From NCBI GenBank assembly GCA_016169945.1, contig JADLSH010000390.1:310001-374000 (forward strand): a DNA stretch of 64,000 nucleotides, given 5' to 3'. Below, one piece after another: positions 13,301 to 23,989 of the stretch. A program made the translations under genes and the position numbers. Numbering within the stretch: the stretch's first letter is position 1; each line of letters opens with the position of its first letter. This DNA is from Trachythela sp. YZ-2020. Taxonomy: Eukaryota > Cnidaria > Anthozoa > Malacalcyonacea > Clavulariidae. A model generated the notes under the pieces. The model searched no databases, was not told where the DNA came from, and saw only the letters and a program-made list of their open reading frames with translations.

Positions 13301-16300
13301 TGCACTGTGTTAAGTGTGAAAGTGAAACAATATATAAGAAATAAATGGTTGTACTATTCAGACCTTTAATTGTAGTGGGCTCTCTGAGGAAGTGATTTAC
13401 AGCTTGCCTTAGCCAGTTCAGTTGAAAATGTTTACAACTAAATTTTCCCAAATGAACAGGGTTCTGATCAATGCAGAACTCGTTTTCCCACAAGAGACGT
13501 TTCTTTTATACATATACCATTTAACTTACCTTTCCAGGATTCGGTCTATCTACCACTCTTTGTGGTAACACCATGAAACAAATTTCAAGGTTTGACAATT
13601 ATTTCATATTTACATCTTTTTGTTGTTTAGACCAAGAAAAGAAAACTAGATGATGAATTTTCCAAAGAATCGCCCAAGAATGAGGATTTACATCATAACG
13701 GTGCTATACCTATGGCCGCAAGAATTCCAGTGCCTGCAGTGGTGACCCATAATGAAAATATTGCACCTGAACGTTCCCCTTCACCTGATGTGAGTAAATC
13801 TCGGAGGAAAGCTCCACGTTCGCAAGTGAGAAAAGTTGTAAGAACTGATATACAGAGTAAAGTTCAAAAAGAGACAAATGTATCACAGGCAATTAAATCT
13901 GAAACAACATCGAAAGAGAGTTTTCAAGAATCTGAATGCCATGAAAGACAAGGACAAGATTTGGTTCAAGATCTGAATAACACAACTACATATAGAGTTT
14001 TGACATCCCCGAGAAATAAGAACTTAAGTATACAAACTGTAGCGAGTGTAGGAGAACATGGACATGGTACTGTGAATGAAGCAAGTGAAACAACGGTATG
14101 TCATTGGCTTGATATATACTAGAGACAAATTATCCGTCAAGACATATCATCTGTTTGACGATCATCTGTCTTAAGCCTTTAAGGCTGTTTTCCACGTCAA
14201 CCGTATCATACTGAAACGTAGCGTATTTCTTTGTTTCCTGAGTACAACTAGTGTGCAACTAATGATTTCGACAAAAAAGACATTCTATGGTATGTTATGA
14301 TACGATTGAAGTGGAAAACAGGCTAAACTTACTGTAAACACCAGATGAACTATCCAGAAAGTTAGAATGGGATGCTGAGAACCCTTAGTCAGGGTTCTCC
14401 ACAGTTGTGAGCGGGGCAGGTAAAAGAGGTGTCTGAACAGGTAAGCATCCTGCGTAGCGTGACTAACCTCTAGGGGGGTCCGGGGCATGATCTGCTGGAA
14501 AATTTTGAAATCTGAAGTCTCTGAAATGCCATTTCCTGCATTTTGAGGGAAAATTTAAGCTTTTATAGAATTCTAAAGATTATAACAATAAAACGTCATA
14601 TCAATTATAAAACACACCACTGTTTTACAAAAACCTGCCTTTACATAAACTCTAGGATTTTCCAGGCGGTAATCACTAATCAGTTGTGGAAACGGTAAAT
14701 TTTACCGGTTACTGCCTGATAAGGAGAACCCTGCTTAGTGTGTATTCATTCCCCCCTCCCCGAACCACAGAAAAGACCTTTTCAGAATATCTACCCGAAA
14801 ATATCTCCCAAGAAAAACTGCCTGTGATTCTTTTTTGTTAAACTTTAATCAATTTCAATACATTACATAAATTTACATTCATAATATAATCTAATGTATT
14901 AGAGGTAGACCTAAAACAGAATTCAAGATTCCCTACTATAGGTCACCCAAGATACAATTATATATAGTACAACATGCAATTATATAAACCTAGGAATTAG
15001 AAATACATTACAATAAATAGTTGGCATTAAACTTATTATAATAATATGAAAGTAAATTCTTACGAAAAATAGATAAAAGAACTATAAATAAATTGTTCCA
15101 TAAATAACAAATACGAACAAAATAGGAATTTTTGTAAGCCTCTGTCCTGCTAAAGGGAACATTGAGTGTAAGGTAATCAACGTTACGAAGATGTTTATCA
15201 CCAGGGGCGCCGGAGCCACGGGGGCAGCGGGGGCAGCTGCCCCCGCTGCCCTTATAGTACGGGGGCACGCGGGGGCAACCGGTTGCCCTTTTTCTTAACA
15301 ATAAAGTGCATTGAAATGAATAAATTATTATTATTGTGACCGGGCTAGCCCTCGTAGGTTTATATAAATTGGAAATATACAGTTCCTATATAAGTTTATA
15401 TGAACTGGAAATCTGAATGTATGATTTATATGTGTATCATCTTAAAAATGTGTAGACTTTCATCCTTTTGTGTATTTTATATTGCGTTTTATAATATCAG
15501 AATTATGTAAAATCTCCACTCAAAATGCAGGAAATGGCATTTCAGAGAGTGTAGATTCAAAAAATTTTCCGGGAGGATATAATTTCTCGCGCCCTTGTCA
15601 TGGGGCTGCCCTGTTTATCACATGAGCGGAATGAGACATAATTTTACAGAACATATGATAAGTTCTTAAGACACGTAAAGAAAAAAAGTAAATCAGTTAT
15701 TTCTCTACAATATTGTAACGGTAAGAATCTATTCAACTATAGAACGAATGGCTTTGAAAGTCGAACAGTAGAAGCTGAACACCCTTTGCTTTCACTAACT
15801 GTTGCAATTTTATTTTCAGGTGATTGAGGAGGACTACCAGCGGAAATATTTTGAGCTTTTAAACACGATGAATGATCTTCAGGACAAATTTTTAATTTCT
15901 CAAAGAAATTTTGAAGACCTTGTTAAAGGTACATCTGCTTCCGATTAATATACTTTTTTCTTATGAATTTTAGCAACCGATTATGTTCATAGCAATCTGT
16001 TCATCGATATCAAAATGTCAAATTCAGAGGTCAACAAATAGCTTTGCTTTAGAACAGAAAGCACTCTTCAGTTAGTTAAATCACCAGATTTAGGAAGGTG
16101 TTCAACTTGTGCTCTGTCACATTTTCTTGTTCTTTTCCTTCACTGTCTGTTCTTCATGTCAAAATCAATTCGATGTGTAGTAGAGAGACTTCGTTGTCTA
16201 GGTCACTGATCTATAGTGCATGGTCTGGGATAAAAAAATATAACAGCAGCGAAGTGCATTCGAATAGACTAACATCTTGATATACTTAGTGCAGCCGTAG

Positions 16301-19300
16301 ATGAATGTTTTCGTTTGAGCAAAACAAGTTCTTGATAAAATTCTCCTTTCAGGGGTTAATGTGCTAATATATTTCTCCTAGGACCTGGTGTGTTTACTAT
16401 ATTTTGACTCAGTTTAAATTGCGATTTTAACACTTTCGTGCTTAAAAATACAATGTTTACAGCCAGGGTTCACTCCTTTGAATTCCGAACCGTGCATGAT
16501 CGGTAACTGATAGGACTTTGCTCGCTCAAGTATAGCCAGTCAAATTGCGAGAGTCCCACGCAAGTAGCCAATCAAATTGCAAGGATCCCTAGGATCCCGT
16601 CCTCTCGTGGCGAATAAAAAGCAAACAGTAAATGTAATGTCCATATTTCTTATTTAAATGCAGCCAGGGAAGCTTTTATAGAAGAACTGAAAGGAAAACT
16701 AGACAATAACCATCGAGAAATTGGTTCAATAAAACAGGAGTTAGAGACAAGCAACAATAAAATATCTGAGTTGGAGGAGAAAAGAAAAATATACGATGAG
16801 AAAATACAAAACTTGAGTGAGAAAGGTAAGCATATGTTTGTTTTCATCTTGTTCATTCTTCACTTTCAATATTTCTTTCTTACAATGTTGAATGTTATCT
16901 GAAAGAAAATCAAGCCGGAATTATTTGGACTCTTGAGAGTTAAGATGGATCCAAAATTTACCAAAATAGAAAATAGCGTGAACTTATGTGATAAATCTGG
17001 CGATAAAAAAATTCGCGGCAATTATAGGCCGATTTCCGTTCTTTCGATTATTGCCAAATTATTTGAGAAACTTGTCTGTACACAGCTCAATTATTTTTTA
17101 ACTGAAAACAATATTTTGAGTTCGTGTCAGTCTGGTTTCCGAAAAAGTTATTCCACCGCGTCGGCCCTTTTAACAAATGCGAATTCATGGTTAGTATAAA
17201 ACATGGATGCCGGGATGATAAACGGAGTGCTTTTTCTTGATTTATGTAAAGCATTTGACACAGTTGATCACGAAATTATTCTAAGTAAATTATCCATCTA
17301 CGGATAATAACGCAAACCTGTTAAGGCTTTCCGTCCACCTCAGAGTGGTAAACTATTAAACTAAACTAAACTAAACTAAACTAAACAATTTTAAATTCAT
17401 GTATTTTTCTCAAAATCTCCCCTTTTCCACAGTTTTTACTCTCGTATGTTAAAATATACATAATGCTGGTCGTACAAACGTGGTACCTGACTTGAGGGAA
17501 AATGTCCAAAAAGGTGATCTTGACAGAGCAACTTGACACATCGGTAAACTCGACAGTTTCGGGACCCTATTTTCGTTGTTTCATTCCGTAGCCTGCATTT
17601 GTCGACCGATTTCTTGTTTATTCTGTGGAAAGGGTTCTGTGTGTTTTATATTGAATGTCTATTTTGTGATAAGTGGAAATTATCGCGATTCCTTGACGTA
17701 AATGGTTTTGAATTCATGTTACTAGCTGTTGTGTGTATGTAACAATTTCAGTATACCTTGTACCGAATCTCAGTTAGCAAAAATTCTGCCCTTTTCAACA
17801 CCTTCTTTCCAGCTTGTTTTAAAGGCTAAATGATATATTTTTCGATACAACTAGTTTTCGTGGAGTGGAAAATTGTTCAAGTTCATGTTAAAAAAGGTGA
17901 ATTTACATGTGTATTTTTCTTTTACGACGAGCGTTCGAAAACGCATACATAAACAGGTATTTGTAAGGTGTTGTTAAAATAATCATTTTTGTTAAATTAA
18001 TAAATTTTAAAGTACCCTCGCGCTTTCTACCCGCGAATTTTTTCTCTCGACACTACAAAACCAAAATAATTTTTAAAAAAATACGACCCTCGACTTTTTA
18101 TATACGACCCTCGACTCTTTTTTTTGCGACCCTCGACTTTTTACTGGCTCGACACTCGACTTCCAACCCTCGACCCTCGATAAAAACCTACACTCACAAT
18201 CGGATCAAACATTTTCACGATGTTTACGTTTCGAAACGTCACTGCATGTTCTCGTTAATTAGGTCATGTTTTGGGCGTGTAATGTAAACTTTTAATCAAC
18301 ATGTCAAAGTTTCAGAAGAAAGCTTTTCGTAAGGGCGTATCAAACTTTGACATATTTGGTTCAAAAGTGAACATTAAACGCCCAAAACGTGACGAAATTA
18401 ACGAGAGAAGGTAACGTTTCTAAACGTCAACTTCGTGAAAAATTTTGCACGTCCAACGCTTGCTTTCAAATGGTAGTATGTTGGAGCTTGTTTAATTGCG
18501 CTTTAGAAATGAAAAATTTACACCCCTTTCTTTGAAGGGACAAACCACTTGTGGACATGTCATTTAATTCATTGAATCCGATTAAGTGATATTAATCGAT
18601 TGTTGACAGCGATTAATCGATTTATGCCGATGGGAGCAGCTCTGTGTAGAATACAGTCTTTTACTTGATTTATATCAGCGAGGAAACGCAGTCAATTCAA
18701 ATCGTGTAAGAATTTATCCTTGTCAAAATCTAGGTAGATTAAAACATAAGCATCACAAAATGAGATGAGACTACGAAATAGTAGCAAAATTGCATAATTA
18801 GAAAATTGCATAAATTTGCTCTTGTGTAGTTGTTACACAAATGACACAAAGAACAAGTTTTAGAATAAGACCTATAATATGGAGATACAAATAGTATTTT
18901 CGAATGTTGTCAATCTTCCTCTCGAATGAGCGAAGGGAACGAGTGCATGAGATGTAGTAACGCAAGTGCCATATTTTTCAAAAAAAGACGAAAGTTTACA
19001 TGTAGAACAGTTGCCTATACCAACGTTGCGAACTTTCTACTAGTTTATTTGATACTGGCGTCAGCGATGTTTACACATTACTTGAAGAAATTCTGGCATT
19101 TCATCGATATCTATATATAATAAGGGTTGTTATATCTTTAGTTGAAGATATGAAAATGAAGGAAGCTGAATGGGAAGTGAAGCATCAGGTTTTGAAGGAT
19201 AGAGAAGAGGAACTACAGGTAAAAACCTTTATAAGAATTGGTAGAAATCGGTGTTTTCAAAACTGCATGGATATTTTGGCGTGTTTGTGGTATTTATATG

Positions 19301-22022
19301 TGTTTGGAACAAGCTGCAATGGAACAAGATAGATAGATAAAAGGTACCCAATATACATCCATATTGAACAACTTAGGAAAAATTTCCCTACACTATAAAG
19401 TATTGAACCGAACTTTGACGCTTTACCGATCGAGCTATATACTCGTGCATATAGTCAATACTAAAGGAAATGTTACACGAAGCAATTTTTACTGCAACTT
19501 GCAACGAAAGTTTTTCCAGAAAAATATTGCAGTTTGCAGTTGACATGTCAGACGAGTACAACTTTGAATTTGAGGAAGAATTTATCCTAATCGCAGGCTA
19601 TATAGTCTGTCTCGTGATTTGTTGATCTTCAAAAATGTTGTGAAGCAATTTGTGGTGGGAGTGTTACACGCTGCAAATTTTTGCGCATCATTGCGAAAAG
19701 TAAAAGCTGGTTCAGATTTTTCAATGCCAAACCATGCAGTTGCAAACTAAGGGTGTTACACGAGGCAATATTGCTTGCAACTTGCGACAACGTAATGTTG
19801 CCTCGTGTAACATGGCCGTAATTAACAGATGAAAGAAGGTTAGGAATCGCAATGAATATGTTTGTTTATGTAAAACTGTGGTCGTCACATCATCACGTGT
19901 GTATTGGTTTTCGCCAAATCAAGCAATAGCAATGTTGGATGTATAATGAAACCAAATCACTGATTTCGTTGGTTGGGCGAAAACACTGTAAACACGTAAT
20001 TATGAACTGACCATCTTTTTCATAAACCTAGAAAAACACGGATAATAAGTTGTATAAGCCAATTCATGTAAAAATTCAAAGCAATCCATGCATTTTATGT
20101 TTCAGCGAACCACTGAGAAGCAACAAGAAGTTCTGGAATTCTATAAATTACTTACAAGTGTAACTGTAGAGAAAGTGGTGGAAGATGAGAATGAAGATAG
20201 TCCAACAGATTATGATAAATTTCGATGTTCTGTAAAGACAGCGCAGGCACAAGGTATGACAAGTTGAATTGGATTTTTACTGTTGATTTTGTCGAAATGT
20301 TTGGAATGTTTTGTTCAGCTGTAATAAAGTTATTTTCTCAATGTGATATTTTCCTGTATACTTCGAGCGGTTGAGGTTGATCAGAAGTTTATTATAGCGC
20401 GGACTTTTGAATTTATTATAGACGGAGTGTAAAATCCAATCGGAGTGTAAAATTTATGTTACCGTATTTATTCGATTAAACAACACCATTGAATAAACGC
20501 TGCATATCTTACGCATTGGTTAATCGAAGTATTCTAAACAGAACAGACACTGACATTGAATAAAGAAAGTGACGGCAACGCGCTAGTAGTCGCCAGAGAT
20601 TATAGATTGGAGACTGTTGTATAACCAGCCCCGTCGCCCGCATCCGTCATCAAAAAAGCAAGAAACTAGATTTTTGGCTACGAAGACAAGATTTTTCATT
20701 TTTTGCCGCGCGAATTTTCGCCATTTTTTCGTCACACTGCCCGATTGCTAGTGGCTTTTATTTTTATATTAATATGGAACAACAGTTCGAGAAGTATTAG
20801 AGCCGTTTTTTTATATTGTCGCGTTGCAAGTGTTCAAAAAACTAAAAAAACCTAATATCGTTTATCGTTTTGGCCCAATTGTACTGTTTCATTTTTTTAG
20901 TTAGGTTATTAAGCTCTTTTTTAATGCATCTGCGCGGTTGAGAAACAGAAAAATAAAATAAAAATATAGAATAATAATAGAATAGATGCGAATAAGATGC
21001 GATTATTTTGATCAGCCATTAAAACCTTAGCATAAGCAAAGCCACGTCGTTTCTCTCGTTTCTTTCTCATAAAAATCTAAAAAATCTTCTTTATTCAGTA
21101 TTATTAAAGAACAATGAAATAAGCATATAATTTAGGTTTGTTTGACGATTGAGAAGAACAACAAGGTAACAGGTAACAACATTATATACTCACTTTTTTT
21201 AGAGCATAGAAAATGCATGAAAAAATCTCCTCCCTCTTAATGAAGAAATAATCTCCGTTCGCGTGCATTTATGAGGTAATAATGCACGGGGGAGAAACTC
21301 GAAACACGGAAGGAAACTCGAAAATACGTTGAAATCCGTCGTACAGTACAGTACGAGCACGAAATATGACGCCAGAGCATATGAACAAATGCTTTGAAGT
21401 TAGGTAAAATTATTTCCCGTATGTGTGTTGTTTTCCCTTGCGCGCAGTTGTGCTATTACTAGAAGAAAATTGCCTAAAAAAAATGGAAAAATAGAATGTA
21501 ATTTACTTAATAAAACGAGTAAAAACTAGCTAAAATGATTATTTCTTCGCTTATTCTTTTTTCCTTCGCCGATCTGTTTGAACACGCAAGATGACTAATA
21601 TTGACAGATATAGCGGTATCTGCAGAAGATAATATGCGGTAATATCACATATGCGGTAATATCATACATCATTATCTGCATCATACCCAATCACAGGAAT
21701 TAGTGAAAAAGGCATAATTTTTATACTAGTTGTTTTCGTAGTCAAATCTAAGCCTCTCTATACTAACGGCCCAGCATTTATTCGAATAAATACAGTATCG
21801 CATTATGCTTAGTTTGTTCTTTGCGTTGTTTTTCTAGAGTTGCAATTTCTGCTGTCCCATGACTCTGAATTCGCAGAAGTAGAGTACACGCCATTGGCCT
21901 TGGATACAGTGGATTCCACATTTCCTGACTACTTGAAAGAACAGATCTTCTTTGAAAGTGCTCAGGCACCAAACTTTTTACGGCGTCTTATACAGTCGTT
22001 TCAAAGACCCGATGTAAAGTAA
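7391..22022 (+). CDS. THAP / coiled-coil / Csm1-Pcs1-like fusion protein (8 exons, 497 aa)
   Basis: Exons 7391-7640, 8095-8192, 13631-14095, 15820-15928, 16664-16825, 19142-19218, 20106-20253 and 21838-22022 all have GT-AG borders and compatible phases. They total 1,494 nt, 497 codons plus stop. Residues 1-100 form a THAP zinc finger: Cys6, Cys11, Pro25, Trp46, Cys72-x2-His75, and GSVPT at 93-97 encoded in exon 2. The Cys11-Cys72 spacing is long for the family. Residues 117-271 are basic and polar, probably disordered. Residues 272-395 are coiled coil. Residues 395-492 resemble the C-terminal globular domain of Csm1/Pcs1: FYKLLTSVTV, FRCSV, EYTPL (452-456), PDYLKEQIFF (466-475) and APNF (480-483). 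In fungi that domain sits in monopolin, a kinetochore and rDNA clamp. I infer a chromatin tether that binds DNA through THAP. The exon chain is seen; the Csm1 homology is recognition by eye. Confidence 0.7.
8193..9428. other. Intron 2 of the THAP/Csm1-like gene, proximal part
   Basis: No supported exon. The stretch around 8930-9110 has traces of an old hairpin MITE (a tgaggatgaaaaca string at 9028-9041, then caacaattgttttctcattt at about 9080-9099) similar to the family at 22945-24553. The rest is unique-looking AT-rich sequence. Confidence 0.3.
9429..9734. mobile_element. MITE with ACCGTAATCTCTCTA ends and aataagcccccc repeats
   Basis: The left end at 9429 begins accgtaatctctcta and the right end, complemented from 9734, gives the same string, so both termini match for about 15 bp and then diverge into C-rich and G-rich tracts. 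The interior is built from degenerate taataagccccccc units repeated several times. It has no coding potential. It lies in intron 2 of the THAP/Csm1-like gene. Confidence 0.7.
10203..11270 (+). CDS. Crypton-type tyrosine recombinase (DUF3504-like), intact ORF
   Basis: A 355-residue uninterrupted reading frame starting ATGGCTTCC. The first third (residues about 35-110) is the helical core-binding part (FYSEVRKKDGSQYTKNSL). The catalytic part keeps the tyrosine-recombinase residues: Arg157 in FFCRRGKKKL, His273-x2-Arg276 in NHSIRATT, Gly298-His299, and Tyr308 nine residues later, the usual distance to the nucleophile. Cryptons move by tyrosine recombination without TIRs, and relatives were domesticated in vertebrates (KCTD1, QRICH1 and ZMYM families). 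It lies inside intron 2 of the THAP/Csm1-like gene on the same strand. CAG/GTAGAA at 11255 is a possible donor after exactly 351 codons, in phase with the exon at 13631. It could be a recent mobile copy or a host-used alternative exon. Confidence 0.85.
   Translation: MASPFTEDNESANTIRATKGSKTIFQDYLKENKIKFPEKSEEIAVILQKFYSEVRKKDGSQYTKNSLCSLRFGLNRYFKSLLNIDIIKDNEFDKANKEYEAQCVNLKNIGLDKPEPKPPISDAHIKQLYECGIFNTDSPSTLQNKVFFEIMLFFCRRGKKKLRQLRKDDFAIKINLQGQKYVVETGDTMKLDDCEKGGMMIETDSHLCPVYSLEKYLSHLNPVNEFLFQRPRENSSSDSIVWYDNIVIGENTLGKKMRVLSIQASLSVEYTNHSIRATTITILNRSGYLARHIISVSGHKHESSIEKYRKRTDQNTKTEMASCLMSVIEHTQKLPEMPVGNKSTADTCPNQVEFN
11403..12409. mobile_element. 1-kb TIR element with arms of about 250 bp
   Basis: The termini begin tgtata and pair with each other for roughly 250 bp each (about 11403-11650 with about 12165-12409). 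The best-conserved block is the outer one, including cgatggcattttttgttaca near 11445 and its complement near 12345. The interior has no transposase motif. It starts about 130 bp after the Crypton ORF stop. Cryptons lack TIRs, so I treat it as a separate non-autonomous DNA element. No clear target-site duplication. Confidence 0.7.
12410..13630. other. Distal part of intron 2; LINE-tail-like segment
   Basis: No exon. At about 12760-12990 there is a stretch (ggtactccagtttccctctc near 12806) resembling, in reverse, the ggaaaccggagtac strings commonly found in invertebrate LINE 3' regions; a related forward string lies near 47338-47356. Otherwise AT-rich intron. Confidence 0.3.
14390..14733. mobile_element. 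Non-autonomous hAT-like element, CAGGGTTCTCC ends
   Basis: The left end is CAGGGTTCTCC and the right end is GGAGAACCCTG, an 11-bp perfect TIR. CTTAGT flanks both sides directly and may be the visible part of a target-site duplication. The interior contains the tgccatttcctgcattttga module also found at 15520, 36815 and 37260. It lies in intron 3 of the THAP/Csm1-like gene. Confidence 0.7.
14734..15201. other. Intron 3 spacer
   Basis: AT-rich intron sequence with no exon or repeat that I can support. Confidence 0.3.
15202..15613. mobile_element. Non-autonomous hAT element with perfect 8-bp target duplication
   Basis: It begins CAGGGGCGCC and ends GGCTGCCCTG. The 8 bases before it (15194-15201) and after it (15614-15621) are both TTTATCAC, the target-duplication length typical of hAT elements. 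Near the left end is a G/C-rich inverted stretch (ggggcagctgcccc). The interior holds the shared module in reverse at about 15520-15550. It has no transposase. It lies in intron 3. Confidence 0.85.
16905..17390 (+). pseudogene. LINE reverse transcriptase fragment with 3' tail
   Basis: The plus-strand frame at 16933-17199 and its continuation past an internal stop to about 17308 read as the start of a non-LTR reverse transcriptase: NYRPISVLSIIAKLFEKL, QSGFRKSYSTASAL and LDLCKAFDTVDHEI (RT box A with the first catalytic Asp). It is cut off just after box A and joined directly to a LINE-like 3' end (ttaaggctttccgtccacct at about 17320, then a ctaaa microsatellite). The 3' end recurs in reverse at 47205-47265. 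It is an internally deleted copy in intron 5 of the THAP/Csm1-like gene. Confidence 0.8.
17391..18082. other. Intron 5 spacer
   Basis: No coding exon or clear repeat seen in this AT-rich intron stretch. Confidence 0.3.
18083..18178. repeat. Tandem repeat of acgaccctcgactttt units
   Basis: About four degenerate copies of a unit near 21-25 bp whose core is gaccctcgac. Non-coding, in intron 5. Confidence 0.6.
18200..18466. mobile_element. Palindromic MITE-like element
   Basis: The two halves pair imperfectly. Strings on the left, gatgtttacgtttcgaaacg (about 18220) and acatgtcaaagtttcag (about 18300), recur complemented on the right, at about 18405-18440 and about 18335-18350. It is a fold-back element with no coding content, in intron 5. 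Confidence 0.5.
19468..19816. mobile_element. MITE with TGTTACACGAgGCAA ends
   Basis: The left end at about 19470 (tgttacacgaagcaat) matches the complement of the right end at about 19815 (ttgcctcgtgtaaca). Further internal copies of the same gttacacg...gcaa string (about 19667 and about 19750) show a nested inverted structure. Non-coding, in intron 6. Confidence 0.6.
20460..21797. mobile_element. DNA element with TACYGTATTTATTCGA ends
   Basis: The left terminus (20460, accgtatttattcgatt) and the complement of the right terminus (21797, tactgtatttattcgaat) match over about 20 bp with two mismatches. The string resembles termini of the ISL2EU/IS4EU group. About 1.3 kb between them has no transposase frame that I can recognise. 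It fills most of intron 7 and ends about 40 bp before exon 8. Confidence 0.5.
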
Positions 22023-22714
22023 TATTTATATCCAGTGTGGGGGATAAGTTTTAATACCTGTGTTGTGTTGGTGCTGGGTTTTTTAACAATATTGTGGATG
22101 TAAAGGATTTCGATGCAAAGAATACTAAGACGTTTTTCAAGTCGCTTATAAACTCGTATTGTGTTTATAACTACAAACGTTACGTGCAGGCGCATAATTT
22201 CATAAAACCTCAGTAGAGGTTTACACACCAGTTGACCTACCAAACACTGGGCGCAAGAGGTTATGCACGCTCGTAAAACGTGTATATAAAAAAGCCTATA
22301 CATACGAGCCCACCGAACAATATTGGATAATCCGTCTTGCTTGGCACACAAAACTAAAGCATGCTTGGCGCAAACTATCCGCGAGACTAACACAAAACGA
22401 ACTATCCAGACGAACCAACTAGAATAGCGATACCTATACTGACAACGGTTCCAGGAAATCATGCGTTATATTTTTCTGATAGTTCGTTCAATGCTGTATT
22501 TATACATAAGACAGTTTCTCGCAACTCAAAAGAGTTAAGCAAATTGAAATTGTTAGTTTCGAAATCAGTTTACCATCTTGTGCGGCACTGAACATTCTCT
22601 GAAACCTGTCTATGCAGGAAGTTTACACAGGAAATTTTGATGTCAAGAAAAAATAATGTTTTCAGGCCATATCTTGTTTTCAGCCATCGCAAATCACTAT
22701 CACCGGTAGAACAA
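21951..22714 (+). repeat. Source copy of a 760-bp duplication (exon 8 end plus 3' flank)
   Basis: This block covers the last 24 codons of the THAP/Csm1-like gene and about 690 bp after its stop. It recurs almost unchanged at 26208-26958 inside a TIR transposon. The copies differ by a roughly 10-bp indel near 22256, a 3-bp indel near 22290 and scattered substitutions. This copy continues without a break into exon 8, so it is the source. I see no polyadenylation AATAAA close after the stop. Confidence 0.85.
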
Positions 22715-22944
22715 AGCCACAAACGTATCCTCGAATGCATGTATGATATCTTACTCAATGTTCTATGTATAGGTAATACCAGACAAAATGATTTTTGCAT
22801 TCAAACCGGAATTCGTTTCTGAACATTTGAAATAAGTTCTTATCGTATTTTTCAGGTATAGATTGAATAATTGATCCTAAAGACCCGAAGCATACTGCTT
22901 TTTACCAAATTACTGGTGGCCAAATATTGCATGCACTCTGTTAT

Positions 22945-23040
22945 TTAACAATTATTGGATGAGGTTGAGCATGATATTGTGAATTATCGATAATTCTCGA
23001 TATCATGCGAAAACCGAATTCATGCAATAATTGTTTTATT
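22945..23040. mobile_element. Hairpin MITE next to TTAA (aacaattattg family)
   Basis: Begins at TTAA-CAATTATTGGATGAGG and ends in the complement (caataattgtt), with an internal palindrome around gatatcatgcg. A small member of the hairpin family best seen at 24396-24553. TTAA at the insertion edge is typical of Kolobok and piggyBac-type integration. Confidence 0.6.
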
Positions 23041-23183
23041 ATGCATTTATAAATGCAGAGGCCTTTAGAGAGTTTTGTAGGGAAAAATAGCGGTTTTCAA
23101 TGTCTTGTAGGTGGCAAGACATTGAGAATTATCTGTAGGTTTTTAGCCAATCACAATCGAGATTGCATCAGTAATGCATAATA

Positions 23184-23302
23184 ATTAACAATTATTGGAT
23201 GAGGCGAAGCAGGATATCGATAATTATTCAGACCAGGGTCAACGTTATCTGCCGAAGCGAAGCTGAGGCGGATAACGTTGACCGAGGTCTGAATAATTAT
23301 CG
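23184..23302. mobile_element. Truncated copy of the TTAA hairpin MITE
   Basis: Starts aattaacaattattggatga and runs through the same palindrome as 24396-24553 (cagacc...gtcaacgttat...ataacgttgac...ggtctg). The far end is missing: at about 23303 it runs straight into the next element. Confidence 0.65.
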
Positions 23303-23486
23303 TTATTATATACACAAGCTCTGGATATGAGGTATTCTGCAATCTGATTGGTTCTCTACTAGCAGGATATTAGCTCTTATAATATAGCCAACCACAATGC
23401 TGCAATCTGATTGGTTGTCTACTAGCAGGATATTTTGTGATATCCTACTAGTAGAGCAATATCCTACTAGTAGGGAAAAAAACAAA

Positions 23487-23597
23487 ATGGCTTCCAGATT
23501 TGTAAGCATGAATGATGAAGAAATTGGAGTTTTGCTTCAAAATAGCACGCCAAGAACACAAAAAAGGCAACAAAATTTGGAATGAAGGTTTTTGACG
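23487..23597 (+). pseudogene. Crypton (DUF3504-type) protein N-terminal exon, frameshifted
   Basis: ATGGCTTCCAGATTT opens a frame reading MASRFVSMNDEEIGVLLQNS. A one-base slip in the A-rich stretch near 23555 then moves the expected continuation (KKATKFGMKVFD) to another frame. It ends at a good donor (GACG/GTAAGC, 23598). The start resembles that of the intact Crypton ORF at 10203. No following catalytic exon is found nearby, so this is a broken first exon. Confidence 0.6.
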
Positions 23598-23791
23598 GTA
23601 AGCCAAATGTAAATGTGTATAAAATTTATACTTAAAAAGAAATTACGAAAAGTAAACATGTATCGCAAAATAATCGCTTTTTAATTTGCATTTGCCTGAT
23701 TTGGCCATAAAAACAAAACAAAACATGAAAACATCTTTTATTTTTCGTTTAATTTTATAGAATGGTTTACCAGCTCAAGGCTATATTATAA

Positions 23792-23900
23792 GTGAAATAT
23801 TATATTCGCTCTCGTCGGATATTGGCTGATAGCCAACTCGGCGAAGCGCCTCGTTGGCTATCAGCCAATATCCGACTCGAGCTCATATAATATTTCTTAC
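23792..23900. repeat. Hairpin, nearly perfect palindrome
   Basis: Arms of about 45 bp (containing ggatattggctgatagccaa and its complement) flank a short gcgaagcgc centre. A similar ggcttcgcc-type centre appears in the hairpins at 24396-24553 and 40122-40236. Confidence 0.7.
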
Positions 23901-23929
23901 ATATCCTGCTAGTAGAGAAAAGTAGGAAA

Positions 23930-23989
23930 ACGGCTGGCAGATTTGGACAATTAAATGAAGAGGAAACTCAAGTTTTACTTGAAAAAAGT
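23930..23989 (+). pseudogene. Second Crypton N-terminal remnant, start codon lost
   Basis: After the same promoter-like block as at 23487, the frame reads AGRFGQLNEEETQVLLEKS, parallel to MASRFVSMNDEEIGVLLQNS, but the start codon is ACG (23930-23932) instead of ATG. It breaks off into the inverted end of the element at about 23990. Confidence 0.5.

Noticed and set aside
22001..22462. 153-residue minus-strand ORF, partly repeated at 26258-26706
   Set aside because: It lies in the 3' flank of the THAP/Csm1-like gene and the second copy is broken by indels not in multiples of three overall. The similarity comes from DNA duplication, not protein conservation.
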